This document shows, one piece after another, positions 51,401 to 59,501 of a DNA stretch of 64,000 nucleotides (positions are counted from its first letter, which is position 1; each line of letters opens with the position of its first letter). This DNA is from Mycobacterium sp. E1214 (lineage in GTDB: Bacteria; Actinomycetota; Actinomycetes; Mycobacteriales; Mycobacteriaceae), in the NCBI RefSeq assembly GCF_001666755.1, contig NZ_LZJC01000097.1:22372-86371 (forward strand), read 5' to 3'. The notes under the pieces are model-generated. The model made no database searches. It saw only the letters and a program-made list of their open reading frames with translations, and was not told the DNA's origin. The translations under genes and the position numbers were made by a program.

Positions 51401-52492
51401 CTACTGTGCGCCCACCGCGGCGGGGATGTCTATGCCGTAGAGCCTGGCCGCGTTGCGCCAGCACACCTTGTCGCGCTGCTCGGCGGAGAGCGCGCCGGGC
51501 AGCTTTCTGACGTCGCCGCACTGCCAGTGCGGATAGCTGGAGCCGAACATCACCATGTCCTCCTTGCCGGTGAAGCCGAACCACTCGCCCGCGAACTCGA
51601 CGTCGCCGGGACCGTCGAGGCTGCCCTGCACGAAGTACACGTGGTCCGGCAGGTAGTCGCTGGGAATCCGTGGCGCCCAGGGCGTCTGCTCGAGGTGCGG
51701 CCGCCCGAAGGTGTCCATCCGCCAGATGAACGGCGTCACGAAGTCCGCGGCCCCGTCGGCCCACACGAACCGCAGGCCCTCGAAGCGCTCGAAGACGCCC
51801 TCGGCGATCATGTTCATGAGGTGGTACAGGTAGTTCAGCGCCATGAAGCTGACGTATTGCTCATACGTGCGGGTGTTGCCGGACGGCGTCGGTGGGAACG
51901 CGACGCCCGAGCCGACTTCGATGTGCACCGCGACCGGCAGGGCGGCGTCGACCGCGGCCTCCCACAGCGGCCAGAACTGTGGCTTGCCGTAGAGCTCGCG
52001 GGATTGCAGCGGTATCCCGATCTGCACCACCCGGGGGTGTGTGCGCCACTTGTCGATTTCGCGCAGCGCGCCGGCGATGTCGTCGGGGTTCACTCGGATC
52101 GTGCCCCGGAACCGGCTGCCGAACTCGTCGGAGTCCAACCAGCGTGACACCATCATCTCGTTGTGCGCGGCGTGCAACGCGCTGCCCAGGTGTCGGTCGG
52201 GCATGATGCCCCGCGCCATCGGGTGCAGGACCGCGACGTCCACGCCTCGCTTCGAAAACAGCTCGTTGGCAACGAAATCCGGGTCTGATCCCGGGTACCG
52301 ACGGTCGGGCCCCTCGGTGTTGGGCGCGTATTCGCCGCCGGGAGCGCCGTACCAGTCCATCTCGTAGTCCGGAAAGCCGCGGCTCTTGAACGGCTCGCGC
52401 AAGGTCTTACGCAGTTCCTTGTTCGAGGGAAAGAAGATGTGCACGCTGGCGTCGATCACCGGCGTGCTCGTTCCGTCGGCGTGTTCGATCAC
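51401..52492 (-). CDS. ACMSD-like amidohydrolase with altered metal-site residues
   Basis: A 363-residue paralogue of the next gene. Two landmark Asp residues are Ser: the N-terminal motif reads IDASVHIFF where its partner has VDSDVHPAP, and the C-terminal motif is FGSSYPHWQ where relatives have SSDYPHW. The middle His is kept (AVHIEVGSG). Loss of both Asp positions suggests either a different metal arrangement or a non-catalytic subunit that pairs with the active copy at 50228. ATG 52492 is the first gene of the leftward unit, with operator site 7 about 180 bases upstream. Confidence 0.83.
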   Translation of the reverse strand: MIEHADGTSTPVIDASVHIFFPSNKELRKTLREPFKSRGFPDYEMDWYGAPGGEYAPNTEGPDRRYPGSDPDFVANELFSKRGVDVAVLHPMARGIMPDRHLGSALHAAHNEMMVSRWLDSDEFGSRFRGTIRVNPDDIAGALREIDKWRTHPRVVQIGIPLQSRELYGKPQFWPLWEAAVDAALPVAVHIEVGSGVAFPPTPSGNTRTYEQYVSFMALNYLYHLMNMIAEGVFERFEGLRFVWADGAADFVTPFIWRMDTFGRPHLEQTPWAPRIPSDYLPDHVYFVQGSLDGPGDVEFAGEWFGFTGKEDMVMFGSSYPHWQCGDVRKLPGALSAEQRDKVCWRNAARLYGIDIPAAVGAQ

Positions 52493-52552
52493 CGGGGCCG
52501 CCCCGGCTGGTGCGGACGGGCCGCCGATCGTGCGTCAGAGCCGGTCATAAGC

Positions 52553-52563
52553 TAGGTAACCTA
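52553..52563. promoter_or_regulatory. 11-base palindrome TAGGTAACCTA
   Basis: A perfect palindrome 61 bases before the amidohydrolase start. Its half-site ACCTA also occurs in the inverted repeat before the TetR gene at 38719 (AACTAACCTA), so that TetR protein might bind here. The link is weak. Confidence 0.45.
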
Positions 52564-52672
52564 ACATTCTCGTCAGCTGCCTATCAACGATTTCCGGTAA
52601 GCGTTTCGATTACTGATTGCGCTGGTAGGGGCGGTTTTGCGGGCTTGCGGGTAATTAACGTTCTTGAATGTG

Positions 52673-52687
52673 GATAATACCATTCTC
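52673..52687. promoter_or_regulatory. Operator site 7, GATAATACCATTCTC
   Basis: It matches 11 of 12 bases of GAGAAT-N3-ATTCTC. It lies between the divergent amidohydrolase and nitroreductase genes, 145 bases from the nitroreductase start, and could control both. Confidence 0.72.
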
Positions 52688-52832
52688 GGGTTGGCGTCCG
52701 AGAGGCGTCGTCGGCCACGCCGATGAACCCGTACCCGCGCGCGACCGCACGCCGCGCGGCCCCCGGTCGACGGTGGCCCGGCCGCGGCCGCCGTGAAATA
52801 CCCTGTGACGCAACAGGGGTGGAGGAGGGCTG

Positions 52833-53492
52833 ATGGCCGGGGCAAGTGCCGACGTCTGGGAAGTCATGTCGACCGCGCGGACGATCCGGCGGTTCACCGA
52901 CGAGCCCGTGGCCGACGCGGTCCTGGGGCGCTGCCTGGAAGCGGCCCGGTGGGCGCCGTCCGGCGCCAACGCCCAGGGCCGGCGCTTCATCGTGCTGCGC
53001 TCGCCCGAGCTGCGCGCCGTGCTGGCCGAGGCCGCCGCCCACGCGCTGGAAGTGATCGAGCCGGTCTACGGGATGAGCCGGCCCGCCGCCGACGACCGCA
53101 CCCGTCGGGCGCGCACCTATCGCGCAATCTACGAATTGCACGACCGCGCCGGCGAGTTCACGTCGGTGCTCTTCGTTCAACAGCACTACCCGACGGCATC
53201 GGAGCTGCTGCTGGGCGGCTCGATCTTTCCCGCCATGCAGAATTTCCTGCTGGCCGCCCGCGCGCAGGGCCTGGGCGCGTGCCTGACCGGCTGGGCCTCC
53301 TACGGCGGGGAACCTCTGCTGCGCGAGGCCGTCGGGATACCCGGGGGTTGGCTGATCGCGGGCCACATCGTGGTCGGCTGGCCCAGGGGCCGGCATGGTC
53401 CGCTTCGCCGACGCCCGCTGGCGGAGTTCGTCAACGTCGATCGGTGGGATTGCGCCGCTGACGGCGCGCTGGTCGACCGCGCCCCGGTGTGA
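52833..53492 (+). CDS. Nitroreductase-family FMN oxidoreductase
   Basis: A 219-residue nitroreductase-fold protein. The N terminus has MSTARTIRRFTDEPV and ARWAPSGANAQGRRF, the FMN phosphate-binding pattern; LLAARAQGLGACLTGW is the second conserved element. It uses FMN and NAD(P)H and may reduce quinones, enones or nitro groups. ATG 52833 follows GGAGGAGGG. It precedes the acyl-CoA dehydrogenase pair by 85 bases, separated by operator site 8. Confidence 0.88.
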   Translation: MAGASADVWEVMSTARTIRRFTDEPVADAVLGRCLEAARWAPSGANAQGRRFIVLRSPELRAVLAEAAAHALEVIEPVYGMSRPAADDRTRRARTYRAIYELHDRAGEFTSVLFVQQHYPTASELLLGGSIFPAMQNFLLAARAQGLGACLTGWASYGGEPLLREAVGIPGGWLIAGHIVVGWPRGRHGPLRRRPLAEFVNVDRWDCAADGALVDRAPV

Positions 53493-53530
53493 CCGCGTAG
53501 CCAGAATCTGAGATCATCCCTTTCCGGAAC

Positions 53531-53547
53531 CGAGAATGATATTCTCG
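53531..53547. promoter_or_regulatory. Operator site 8, CGAGAATGATATTCTCG
   Basis: A perfect 7-3-7 palindrome 30 bases before the acyl-CoA dehydrogenase gene at 53578. It is the third perfect-core copy outside the TetR intergenic region. Confidence 0.85.
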
Positions 53548-53577
53548 CAGCGACGGTGAAGACGGGAGGTCGCGCGG

Positions 53578-54576
53578 ATGCTGCTGGAATTCGATGCCGA
53601 TCAGCGGTTGTGGCAGAAGACGGTGCGCGACGCCGTCGGCAAGCAATGCCCGCCCTCGTTGGTGCGCGGCGTCGCCGAGCAGGGGGTGGATCCGAGTCCG
53701 CTGTGGAAGTCCTACGTCGACCAGGGCTGGACCGAGCTCGCCGACCCGGAAAGCACGGTCGAACTGGCCATCGTCCTCGAAGAGCTCGGGCATGCGACCG
53801 ACCCCACCCCGTTCCTGGCGACCATGAGCCAATACGCCCCGTTGGCCGGGGACCGGTTCGACCCGCACGAATCGGGGACCGCCGTGTACCACGGCGTGGC
53901 GGCGCACCGCGACGCCCAGGGCTGGGTCCTGGACGGCACGGCGCGGCACGTCCTCGACGGGGACCGGGTCGAACGGCTGGCCGTGGTGACCGACGCCGGA
54001 GTGTTCCTCGCCGACGCGAACCAGGTGTCGGCGCGCCGTTCGGCGGTGTTCGATCCCGTGCTGCACGTCGCCGACCTGTCGTTCGACGGGGTCCGGGTGC
54101 CCGAGACCGCGCGGCGCACGGTGGACGGCGAGCGCGCGCGGCACGTCGCGCTGGCGGGCATGGCGATCACCATGGTCGGCGCCTGTCAGCGCATCCTCGA
54201 CCTGGTGCTCGAACACGTGAGCAGCCGCCACCAATTCGGGGTGCCCATCGGGTCGTTCCAGGCCGTGCAGCACAAGGCCGCCGACATGCACGTCGCGGTG
54301 CAAAGAGCCAGGGCGCTGGCGTATTTCGCGGCGTTGACGATCGCCGCCGACGATCCGCGGCGCCGGCTGGCCGCGGCGATGGCCAAGGCGTCGGCGGGCG
54401 AATGCCAGTCGCTGGTGTTCCGGCACGGCCTGCAACTGCACGGCGCCATGGGCTTCACGTGGGAGAACGACCTGCAGTTCGCGCTCAAGCGCGCCAAGGC
54501 GGGTGAGCACATGCTCGGCGGGGCGGCCGAACACCGTGCCAGGATCGCGGAGGAATACCGTGCAGCTGACTTTTGA
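53578..54576 (+). CDS. Acyl-CoA dehydrogenase (short form, probable partner subunit)
   Basis: A 332-residue acyl-CoA dehydrogenase-like protein. The N-terminal and C-terminal helical domains are present (LLEFDADQRLWQKTVRDAVG; SSRHQFGVPIGSFQAVQHKAADM; LQLHGAMGFTWENDL), but the middle domain is shortened and the usual SEP FAD loop is not seen. This is the pattern of the smaller subunit in heterotetrameric FadE pairs. It overlaps the full-length FadE gene by 17 bases, the likely partner. ATG 53578 follows GGGAGG, and operator site 8 lies just upstream. Confidence 0.88.
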   Translation: MLLEFDADQRLWQKTVRDAVGKQCPPSLVRGVAEQGVDPSPLWKSYVDQGWTELADPESTVELAIVLEELGHATDPTPFLATMSQYAPLAGDRFDPHESGTAVYHGVAAHRDAQGWVLDGTARHVLDGDRVERLAVVTDAGVFLADANQVSARRSAVFDPVLHVADLSFDGVRVPETARRTVDGERARHVALAGMAITMVGACQRILDLVLEHVSSRHQFGVPIGSFQAVQHKAADMHVAVQRARALAYFAALTIAADDPRRRLAAAMAKASAGECQSLVFRHGLQLHGAMGFTWENDLQFALKRAKAGEHMLGGAAEHRARIAEEYRAADF

Positions 54577-55747
54577 CGCCGACGTCGAGGCGTTCCGCAC
54601 GGAGTTCGCGGCGTTCCTCGACGAAAACCTGCCCGACGCAACGCAAACGCTGGAACGTCCGCGATCCGTGTCGCACATGCCGCAGTGGGCTCGCCGCTGG
54701 CAGCGGCTGCTGTTCGACAACGGCTGGCTGCTGCCGGGTCAGCCGCCCGAGTTCGGGGGGCGCAACGCCTCGGTGGTGCAGCAGTTCGTCCACCTCGACG
54801 AGTTGTGTCGCCGGCGGATCTACCATAGCTTCAATCCCCAGGGCGTCAACATCGTTGCCGCGTCGTTGCTTTCGTTCGGCACCGACGAACAGAAGCGGCG
54901 TTGGGCGGTCCCGATCCTGCGGGCCGAAATGACCGCGTCGCTGGGTATGAGCGAGCCGAGCGCCGGTTCCGATCTTGCTTCGCTGCGCACCCGGGCGGTG
55001 CTCTCGTCTGATCCGCAGGGCGACCACTTCGTGGTCAACGGGCAGAAGGTTTGGACGTCGGGCGCCCACGACGCGGACGTGCTGCTGACGTTCGTGCGGA
55101 CCAACCCGGAGGCGCCGAAACACAAGGGCATCAGCGCGTTGCTCATCCCCACCGACACCCCGGGCGTCGTGCGGCGTCCCTTCGCGTCGATCTGCGGGGC
55201 GGACGACCTCGATTTCAACGAGGTGTTCTTCACCGACGCGCGGGTGCCCGCCGAGAATCTCGTCGGTGAGCTCGACCAGGGTTGGCGGGTCGCCAACGGA
55301 TCGCTGGGCCACGAGCGCACCATGATGTGGCTCGGCTTCGCCGACCGGCTCGACAACGTGATCGCCGATTTCCACCCGGCCACCGAGCTCGAGCGCGACC
55401 AGTACGCCACCACCATCATGGACAAACAGGCGCTGCGCCTGCTGGGTTCGGTGGCGCTGGCCCGCGCCGCCCGCGGCGAGGACGACGTGGCCGCGATCTC
55501 CGTGCTCAAGCTGCTGGGGTCGGAGGCGGAGTTGCGCGGCACCGAACACGCGCTGTCTTCGGCTGGTGCCGACGGGCTGGTGCACCCCGGTCAGAGCGGC
55601 CCGTACGCGCCGATGAACCTTGACCACTACTTCGGCAGCTGGTTCGACCGCTTCGCCCGCAGCTTCTCGGGGACCATCGCCGGCGGCACGTCTGAGATTC
55701 AGCGCAACATCATCGCCCAGCGAGTGCTCGGCCTGCCCCGCGGCTAG
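54560..55747 (+). CDS. Acyl-CoA dehydrogenase (probable large subunit)
   Basis: A 395-residue acyl-CoA dehydrogenase, a close paralogue of the one at 27072, with the same length and start sequence (VQLTFDADVEAF). It has LGMSEPSAGSDLASLRTRA, VNGQKVWTSGAHDAD and AGGTSEIQRNIIAQRVLGLPR. GTG 54560 lies 6 bases after GGAGG and overlaps the short FadE by 17 bases, so the two are probably an alpha2-beta2 enzyme. The duplicate at 27072 lacks an adjacent short partner and may share this one. Confidence 0.92.
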   Translation: MQLTFDADVEAFRTEFAAFLDENLPDATQTLERPRSVSHMPQWARRWQRLLFDNGWLLPGQPPEFGGRNASVVQQFVHLDELCRRRIYHSFNPQGVNIVAASLLSFGTDEQKRRWAVPILRAEMTASLGMSEPSAGSDLASLRTRAVLSSDPQGDHFVVNGQKVWTSGAHDADVLLTFVRTNPEAPKHKGISALLIPTDTPGVVRRPFASICGADDLDFNEVFFTDARVPAENLVGELDQGWRVANGSLGHERTMMWLGFADRLDNVIADFHPATELERDQYATTIMDKQALRLLGSVALARAARGEDDVAAISVLKLLGSEAELRGTEHALSSAGADGLVHPGQSGPYAPMNLDHYFGSWFDRFARSFSGTIAGGTSEIQRNIIAQRVLGLPRG

Positions 55748-55797
55748 CGGTTGCGCCGACCGAACACCTCTGCGCCGCAATACGTGCCGCGCGACCG

Positions 55798-56346
55798 TCA
55801 GACCGGGTCGAACTTCGTGATCAGCCAGGTGCCGTTGACCCTGTTCAGCGTCACCAGCACGCTGCTGGACGCCATCGCCGGGTCGGGATTGTCCTTGCTG
55901 GTGGTGCTCTGGTCCACCAGCACCAGCACGACGGCGGAATCCGCGTGCAGTTCGGACACCGCGGCGCCCAGGACGCGAGCGTTGGTTTTCAGCGCCTTCT
56001 GTCTGGCCGCCGGCGCGACGATCTGCTCGGTGAACTGGTTGTAGTAGGACAGAAAGTCCCCGGACAGGTGCGACTTCGCGGCAGCAAAATCCCGGTCGAG
56101 CGAATCGGGCGAGTAGGACAACATCGCGACCGTTCCGTCCGAGGCCGCGTTGACGACCGTGGTCGCGACGCGGGCGTCGGTCTGCCTGTCCGGCCGGTAC
56201 TGCGTGAAGTACAGCCAGGCCGCCGTGCCGCCGGAGCCCAACAACAGCGAAATCAGGAGCAGGGGGACGACTTTCACCCGGCGCGCGGGACGCGATTGCG
56301 CCGGCTCCGACGAGTCATCGGTGCGGGCGACCTTGCGCGGGTTCAC
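55798..56346 (-). CDS. Mce-associated membrane protein
   Basis: A 182-residue Mam-type protein. A basic N-terminal cytoplasmic segment is followed by one membrane helix (about residues 26-48, [15 protein letters not shown]) and an extracytoplasmic domain with a Mam-like core ([28 protein letters not shown]). Such proteins stabilise Mce lipid-import complexes. No mce or yrbE genes are in the window, so this pair is an orphan. ATG 56346 overlaps the upstream Mam gene by four bases. Confidence 0.83.
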   Translation of the reverse strand: MNPRKVARTDDSSEPAQSRPARRVKVVPLLLISLLLGSGGTAAWLYFTQYRPDRQTDARVATTVVNAASDGTVAMLSYSPDSLDRDFAAAKSHLSGDFLSYYNQFTEQIVAPAARQKALKTNARVLGAAVSELHADSAVVLVLVDQSTTSKDNPDPAMASSSVLVTLNRVNGTWLITKFDPV

Positions 56347-57254
56347 GGCACGAACTCCACGTTCGACATCTTGTACTGGCCGCCGTCGTCGGTGACGGTG
56401 ACCTTGAGTCGCCAGTTGCGCGGCTCATTGTTGGCGCCGGCCGCGTTGGTGATCCGCGAGGTGGCCGCCACGAGCACCAGCGCCGAATTGCCGTTGATCG
56501 ACTGGACCGCCGCCGCGTTCACGGTTCCCTGGGTTACCACCTTGGACTGTTCGACGACCGTGGTGAAATCCTTTGCGCGCTGGGCCAAGTCGTCCCTGAA
56601 CTGGCCGGTCGAGCTGTCGAGCACCCGCTGGACGTCCTCCTTGGCGCGGTTGAAGTCCAGTGACGTCATGTTCACGACCCCCTGTCGCGCCCCCGCGAGG
56701 AACTTCGCGACGCGCTCGTTGCGCTTGCCGTCCTCGGTGTGCTGCCAGACCATGTACGCGCTGGCCGCGACGAACGCGAGGATCAGGACGACGGCGGCCG
56801 CCTTCCACAGCACGGCCAGCGACGGCGCCCGCAGGCGGCGCCGCGCCGGGGCCGGCTCCGCCGCCGCCTCGTCGTCGGCGCCGTCCGCGGTGTCCGTCTC
56901 GGCGGCTTCGCGCACCTCGTCGTCGACGTCGGCAGCGTCGGCTGTGTGGGCGGCGGCGTCGGGAGTGTCGGCGACCGCCTGGGCGGGCTGTTCGGCCGCC
57001 GTGTCCTCGGCCCCGGTTGCTTGCCCGGTGTCGTCGGCCGTCGCGCCGTCCGCGGCTGTGTCTTTCGCTCCTTGCGCCGCCGCGTCGTCGGCGGCCTGCG
57101 CCTCGCGCCGCAGGCGCGCCGCGCGGGCGCGGGCGCGGGCCGCGGCCGCCAGCGCTTCGGCTTCGGCGGCTTCCGCTTCGGCTTCGGCGATCAACGCCAT
57201 CGTCTCGGCCTTCGAAGGAGTCGAATCTCGCGGCGGTTTCTTCGCCTCAGCCAT
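56343..57254 (-). CDS. Mce-associated membrane protein with long acidic N-terminal tail
   Basis: A 303-residue Mam-type protein. Residues about 15-60 form an Ala/Glu/Arg-rich, probably coiled-coil segment, and residues 60-140 are acidic, low-complexity Ala/Asp/Thr sequence. A membrane helix follows (about 150-172, [20 protein letters not shown]) and then the conserved Mam domain ([32 protein letters not shown]). It is translated with the smaller Mam gene. The cytoplasmic tail is unusually long. Confidence 0.83.
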   Translation of the reverse strand: MAEAKKPPRDSTPSKAETMALIAEAEAEAAEAEALAAAARARARAARLRREAQAADDAAAQGAKDTAADGATADDTGQATGAEDTAAEQPAQAVADTPDAAAHTADAADVDDEVREAAETDTADGADDEAAAEPAPARRRLRAPSLAVLWKAAAVVLILAFVAASAYMVWQHTEDGKRNERVAKFLAGARQGVVNMTSLDFNRAKEDVQRVLDSSTGQFRDDLAQRAKDFTTVVEQSKVVTQGTVNAAAVQSINGNSALVLVAATSRITNAAGANNEPRNWRLKVTVTDDGGQYKMSNVEFVP

Positions 57255-57298
57255 CCCGGTTACTACCTATCTCTGATCGACCGACTCCGCGCACGCGG

Positions 57299-57742
57299 CT
57301 ACCATCGCACGAGCGAGATGGGATAACTAGTGGCGCCCCCCGGTCCGCCGCCGCAACCGGTGTCGAACGTCGAATCGACCTGGCCCGCAAGCGTCACCGC
57401 GTCCCAGGAGTAGACGTCGTGCGAGGGAAAGAATTGGACGACGCAGCGCACGCCGTCGGGCACGTCGACGGCCAGCGTGTAGCGGCCGTTGTCCAGATGC
57501 GCCTCGCCGCGCCACGGCGCGGCCTGCCCGTTGGGTTGTGGCGTCGCGTAGACGGCCACGCAGCCGGGGCCCTTGGGTGTGCACGGGTTGATCGACCAGA
57601 TCCAGCTGTGGCCGGGATCGCGGTTGGTGTCCAGCCGGTAATTGCCGAGCAGCATGTCCGCGCGGGCAGTCGGCGTGGCGGTCAACGCGACCGTGGCCAG
57701 CGCAGCGCCCGCAACAAATGTCCTCACCGATGCGTCTCCCAT
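57299..57742 (-). CDS. Small secreted protein of unknown function
   Basis: A 147-residue protein with a signal peptide: a basic start, a hydrophobic core (FVAGAALATVALTAT) and a likely cleavage after ARA (about residue 28). The mature part has four or five Cys, probably disulfide-linked, and aromatic beta-strand patterns (HSWIWSINPC). GTG at residue 6 (VRTF) is an alternative start. I do not recognise the family. It lies 44 bases downstream of nothing obvious on its strand and may be an independent gene. Confidence 0.72.
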   Translation of the reverse strand: MGDASVRTFVAGAALATVALTATPTARADMLLGNYRLDTNRDPGHSWIWSINPCTPKGPGCVAVYATPQPNGQAAPWRGEAHLDNGRYTLAVDVPDGVRCVVQFFPSHDVYSWDAVTLAGQVDSTFDTGCGGGPGGATSYPISLVRW

Positions 57743-57836
57743 CTCCGCGTAGCCGCCTGGAGAAAATATAGGTCGCGGTCACGCTGACCAGGCCTACTCG
57801 CGCAAATTGCCGCCGCGCCTCGAGGGTGCCGAGGGG

Positions 57837-59201
57837 CTAATCGATGACGGCCGCTTCCTTGCGCTCGGTGATCGGCCGGGCGAGTTCCTGCTCGTCACAG
57901 ATCCGCTGCAGCTTCTCCAGGGTCTCGTCCAGTCCCGCACCGACCCGCGGGCCGGGCGTGAAGTCGGCCGGCAGCTTGCGCATGCCCTGGATGACGCCGA
58001 TCGTCTCGTAGTGGACGGTGCGCTGCGGGTCGCAACGGTAGTCCGGCATCCGGTCGAGCACCGCCGTCAGCATCGACTTGAACACCGTTCGCGCCACGTT
58101 GGACCCGATGCAGCGGTGAATGCCCAGCCCGAAACTGAAGTGCCGGTTGCCCTTGCGGTCCAACACGATGGTGTCGGGGTCGTGGAACACCGCGGGGTCC
58201 CGGTTGGCCATCGCCCACGAAATCCACAGGCGTTCACCCTCTTTGAACTGCGTCCCGTCGAGTTCGACGTCCTCGGCGAAGGTCCGGCCATCCCCGGCGG
58301 CGGGGGTGAAATAGCGCAAGAACTCCTCGGTCGCCGGGTCGAGCAGGGTGTCGCGCTGCCGGCTCAGCACATCCCGCTGGTCGGGGTGTTCGGACAGCCA
58401 CTCCAGCGAGTGGGCGGTGAGGGCGGTGGTGGTATCGAAGCCGCCCCCGATCACCAGGCCCAGGTTGCCCAGGATCTCCAGCTCCGGCGCCGGTTGGCCG
58501 TCGATGCGCATCTGCAGCAACGCGTTGACGATGCCGGGGCGCGGGTTCTCCTTGATCTCGATCATGGTGTTGACCATGTCCAGGCCCATCTGCCGGTGCA
58601 TCTCGGTGACCCGCTCGATGTCCGGGGAGTGTTCGGGTGTGTACACCGCCGCGTGGACCGGCTCGCTGTACATGTTCCACTTCTTCAGCGGGATGCCCAG
58701 CATCGCCAGCGTCAGCACCGCGGGTACGACGTTGGCCAGGTCGTCGACGAAGTCGATGTGGCCTTGCTCGATCTTCTCGTCGAGGCAGGCGCGCACCACG
58801 TCGTCGATGAACGGCTCCCAGCGCTTCACCGCTGCCGGCGACAGGTACGGGTTGAGCACGGTGCGGTAGGTGCGGTGTTCGGGGTCGTCCATCTCCAGGA
58901 TGCCGCCGCGCACCACACTCGCGCGCCGGGCTTTCGGGATCGAAATGCCTTGGTAGCCGCGGCGTTCAGAGTTTATGTCGTGATCGTTGGACACCGCGGG
59001 GCAGCGGGCCAGCTCGAAGACCTCATGGCTGCCCGCCGCCACCCAATGACCCCCGTAGGTTTCGGTCCAGGCCATCGGGCACTTCTCGTGCATCTCCTTG
59101 GTGATCGCCGTGAACCGGGAGCGGTACTCGGCGGAATGCCGATCGAAGTGATACTCGTTCTTCTTGCGATCGCGCTCGCTCACGACGTCATCGACACTCA
59201 A
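57837..59201 (-). CDS. Cytochrome P450
   Basis: A 454-residue P450, longer than the others because of N- and C-terminal extensions. It shows the I-helix GGGFDTTTAL (Asp in place of Glu), ExxR in EEFLRYFTP and the heme loop FGLGIHRCIG. The C-terminal tail of about 30 residues (DETLEKLQRICDEQELARP) is charged and helical. It follows a ferredoxin gene by 52 bases and belongs to the SDR-ferredoxin-P450 operon preceded by operator site 9. Confidence 0.92.
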   Translation of the reverse strand: MSVDDVVSERDRKKNEYHFDRHSAEYRSRFTAITKEMHEKCPMAWTETYGGHWVAAGSHEVFELARCPAVSNDHDINSERRGYQGISIPKARRASVVRGGILEMDDPEHRTYRTVLNPYLSPAAVKRWEPFIDDVVRACLDEKIEQGHIDFVDDLANVVPAVLTLAMLGIPLKKWNMYSEPVHAAVYTPEHSPDIERVTEMHRQMGLDMVNTMIEIKENPRPGIVNALLQMRIDGQPAPELEILGNLGLVIGGGFDTTTALTAHSLEWLSEHPDQRDVLSRQRDTLLDPATEEFLRYFTPAAGDGRTFAEDVELDGTQFKEGERLWISWAMANRDPAVFHDPDTIVLDRKGNRHFSFGLGIHRCIGSNVARTVFKSMLTAVLDRMPDYRCDPQRTVHYETIGVIQGMRKLPADFTPGPRVGAGLDETLEKLQRICDEQELARPITERKEAAVID

Positions 59202-59253
59202 AGCTCTGTCTCCCTGGATCTTTGGTTGAGTTGCTGCCCGGGTGGGTGGGGTC

Positions 59254-59454
59254 TCAGGCGTCCTCGGTGATGGTGATGGCCTGCTCCGGACACGAGTGGG
59301 CGGCCTCGCGCACCTGGTCCTGGCGATCCGCGGGCACCACCTCGTTGATCGCCGACGCGCTGCCGTCGATGTCGCTGAGCTCGAACGAATCCGGGGCGAT
59401 CATCGCGCACAGGGTATGTCCTTGGCAGCGTTGCGAATCCACCGATACCTTCAC
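59254..59454 (-). CDS. P450-type 3Fe-4S ferredoxin
   Basis: A 66-residue ferredoxin with ligands Cys10, Cys16 and Cys55 and His at the variable position 13 (CQGHTLC). GTG 59454 is the start, with GAGGAGA upstream. It lies between the mycofactocin-type SDR and the P450 and is the likely donor to that P450. It has no reductase in its operon. Confidence 0.9.
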   Translation of the reverse strand: MKVSVDSQRCQGHTLCAMIAPDSFELSDIDGSASAINEVVPADRQDQVREAAHSCPEQAITITEDA

Positions 59455-59501
59455 GGGTTGTCTCCTCTCACCTGATGTTCGCGGCCGGTCCGGAGTCGGC
59501 A

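Larger units (their letters stand above)
52493..52832. other. Divergent intergenic region of 340 bases
   Basis: No credible gene is seen. It holds an 11-base palindrome (52553-52563), an isolated ATTCTC half-site at 52566-52571 and operator site 7 (52673-52687). AT-rich tracts around 52580-52680 probably contain the promoters of the two divergent units. Confidence 0.6.

Noticed and set aside
55253..55266. GAGAAT half-site inside the FadE gene (GAGAATCTCG)
   Set aside because: It is within a conserved coding stretch and has no matching right half at the required spacing.
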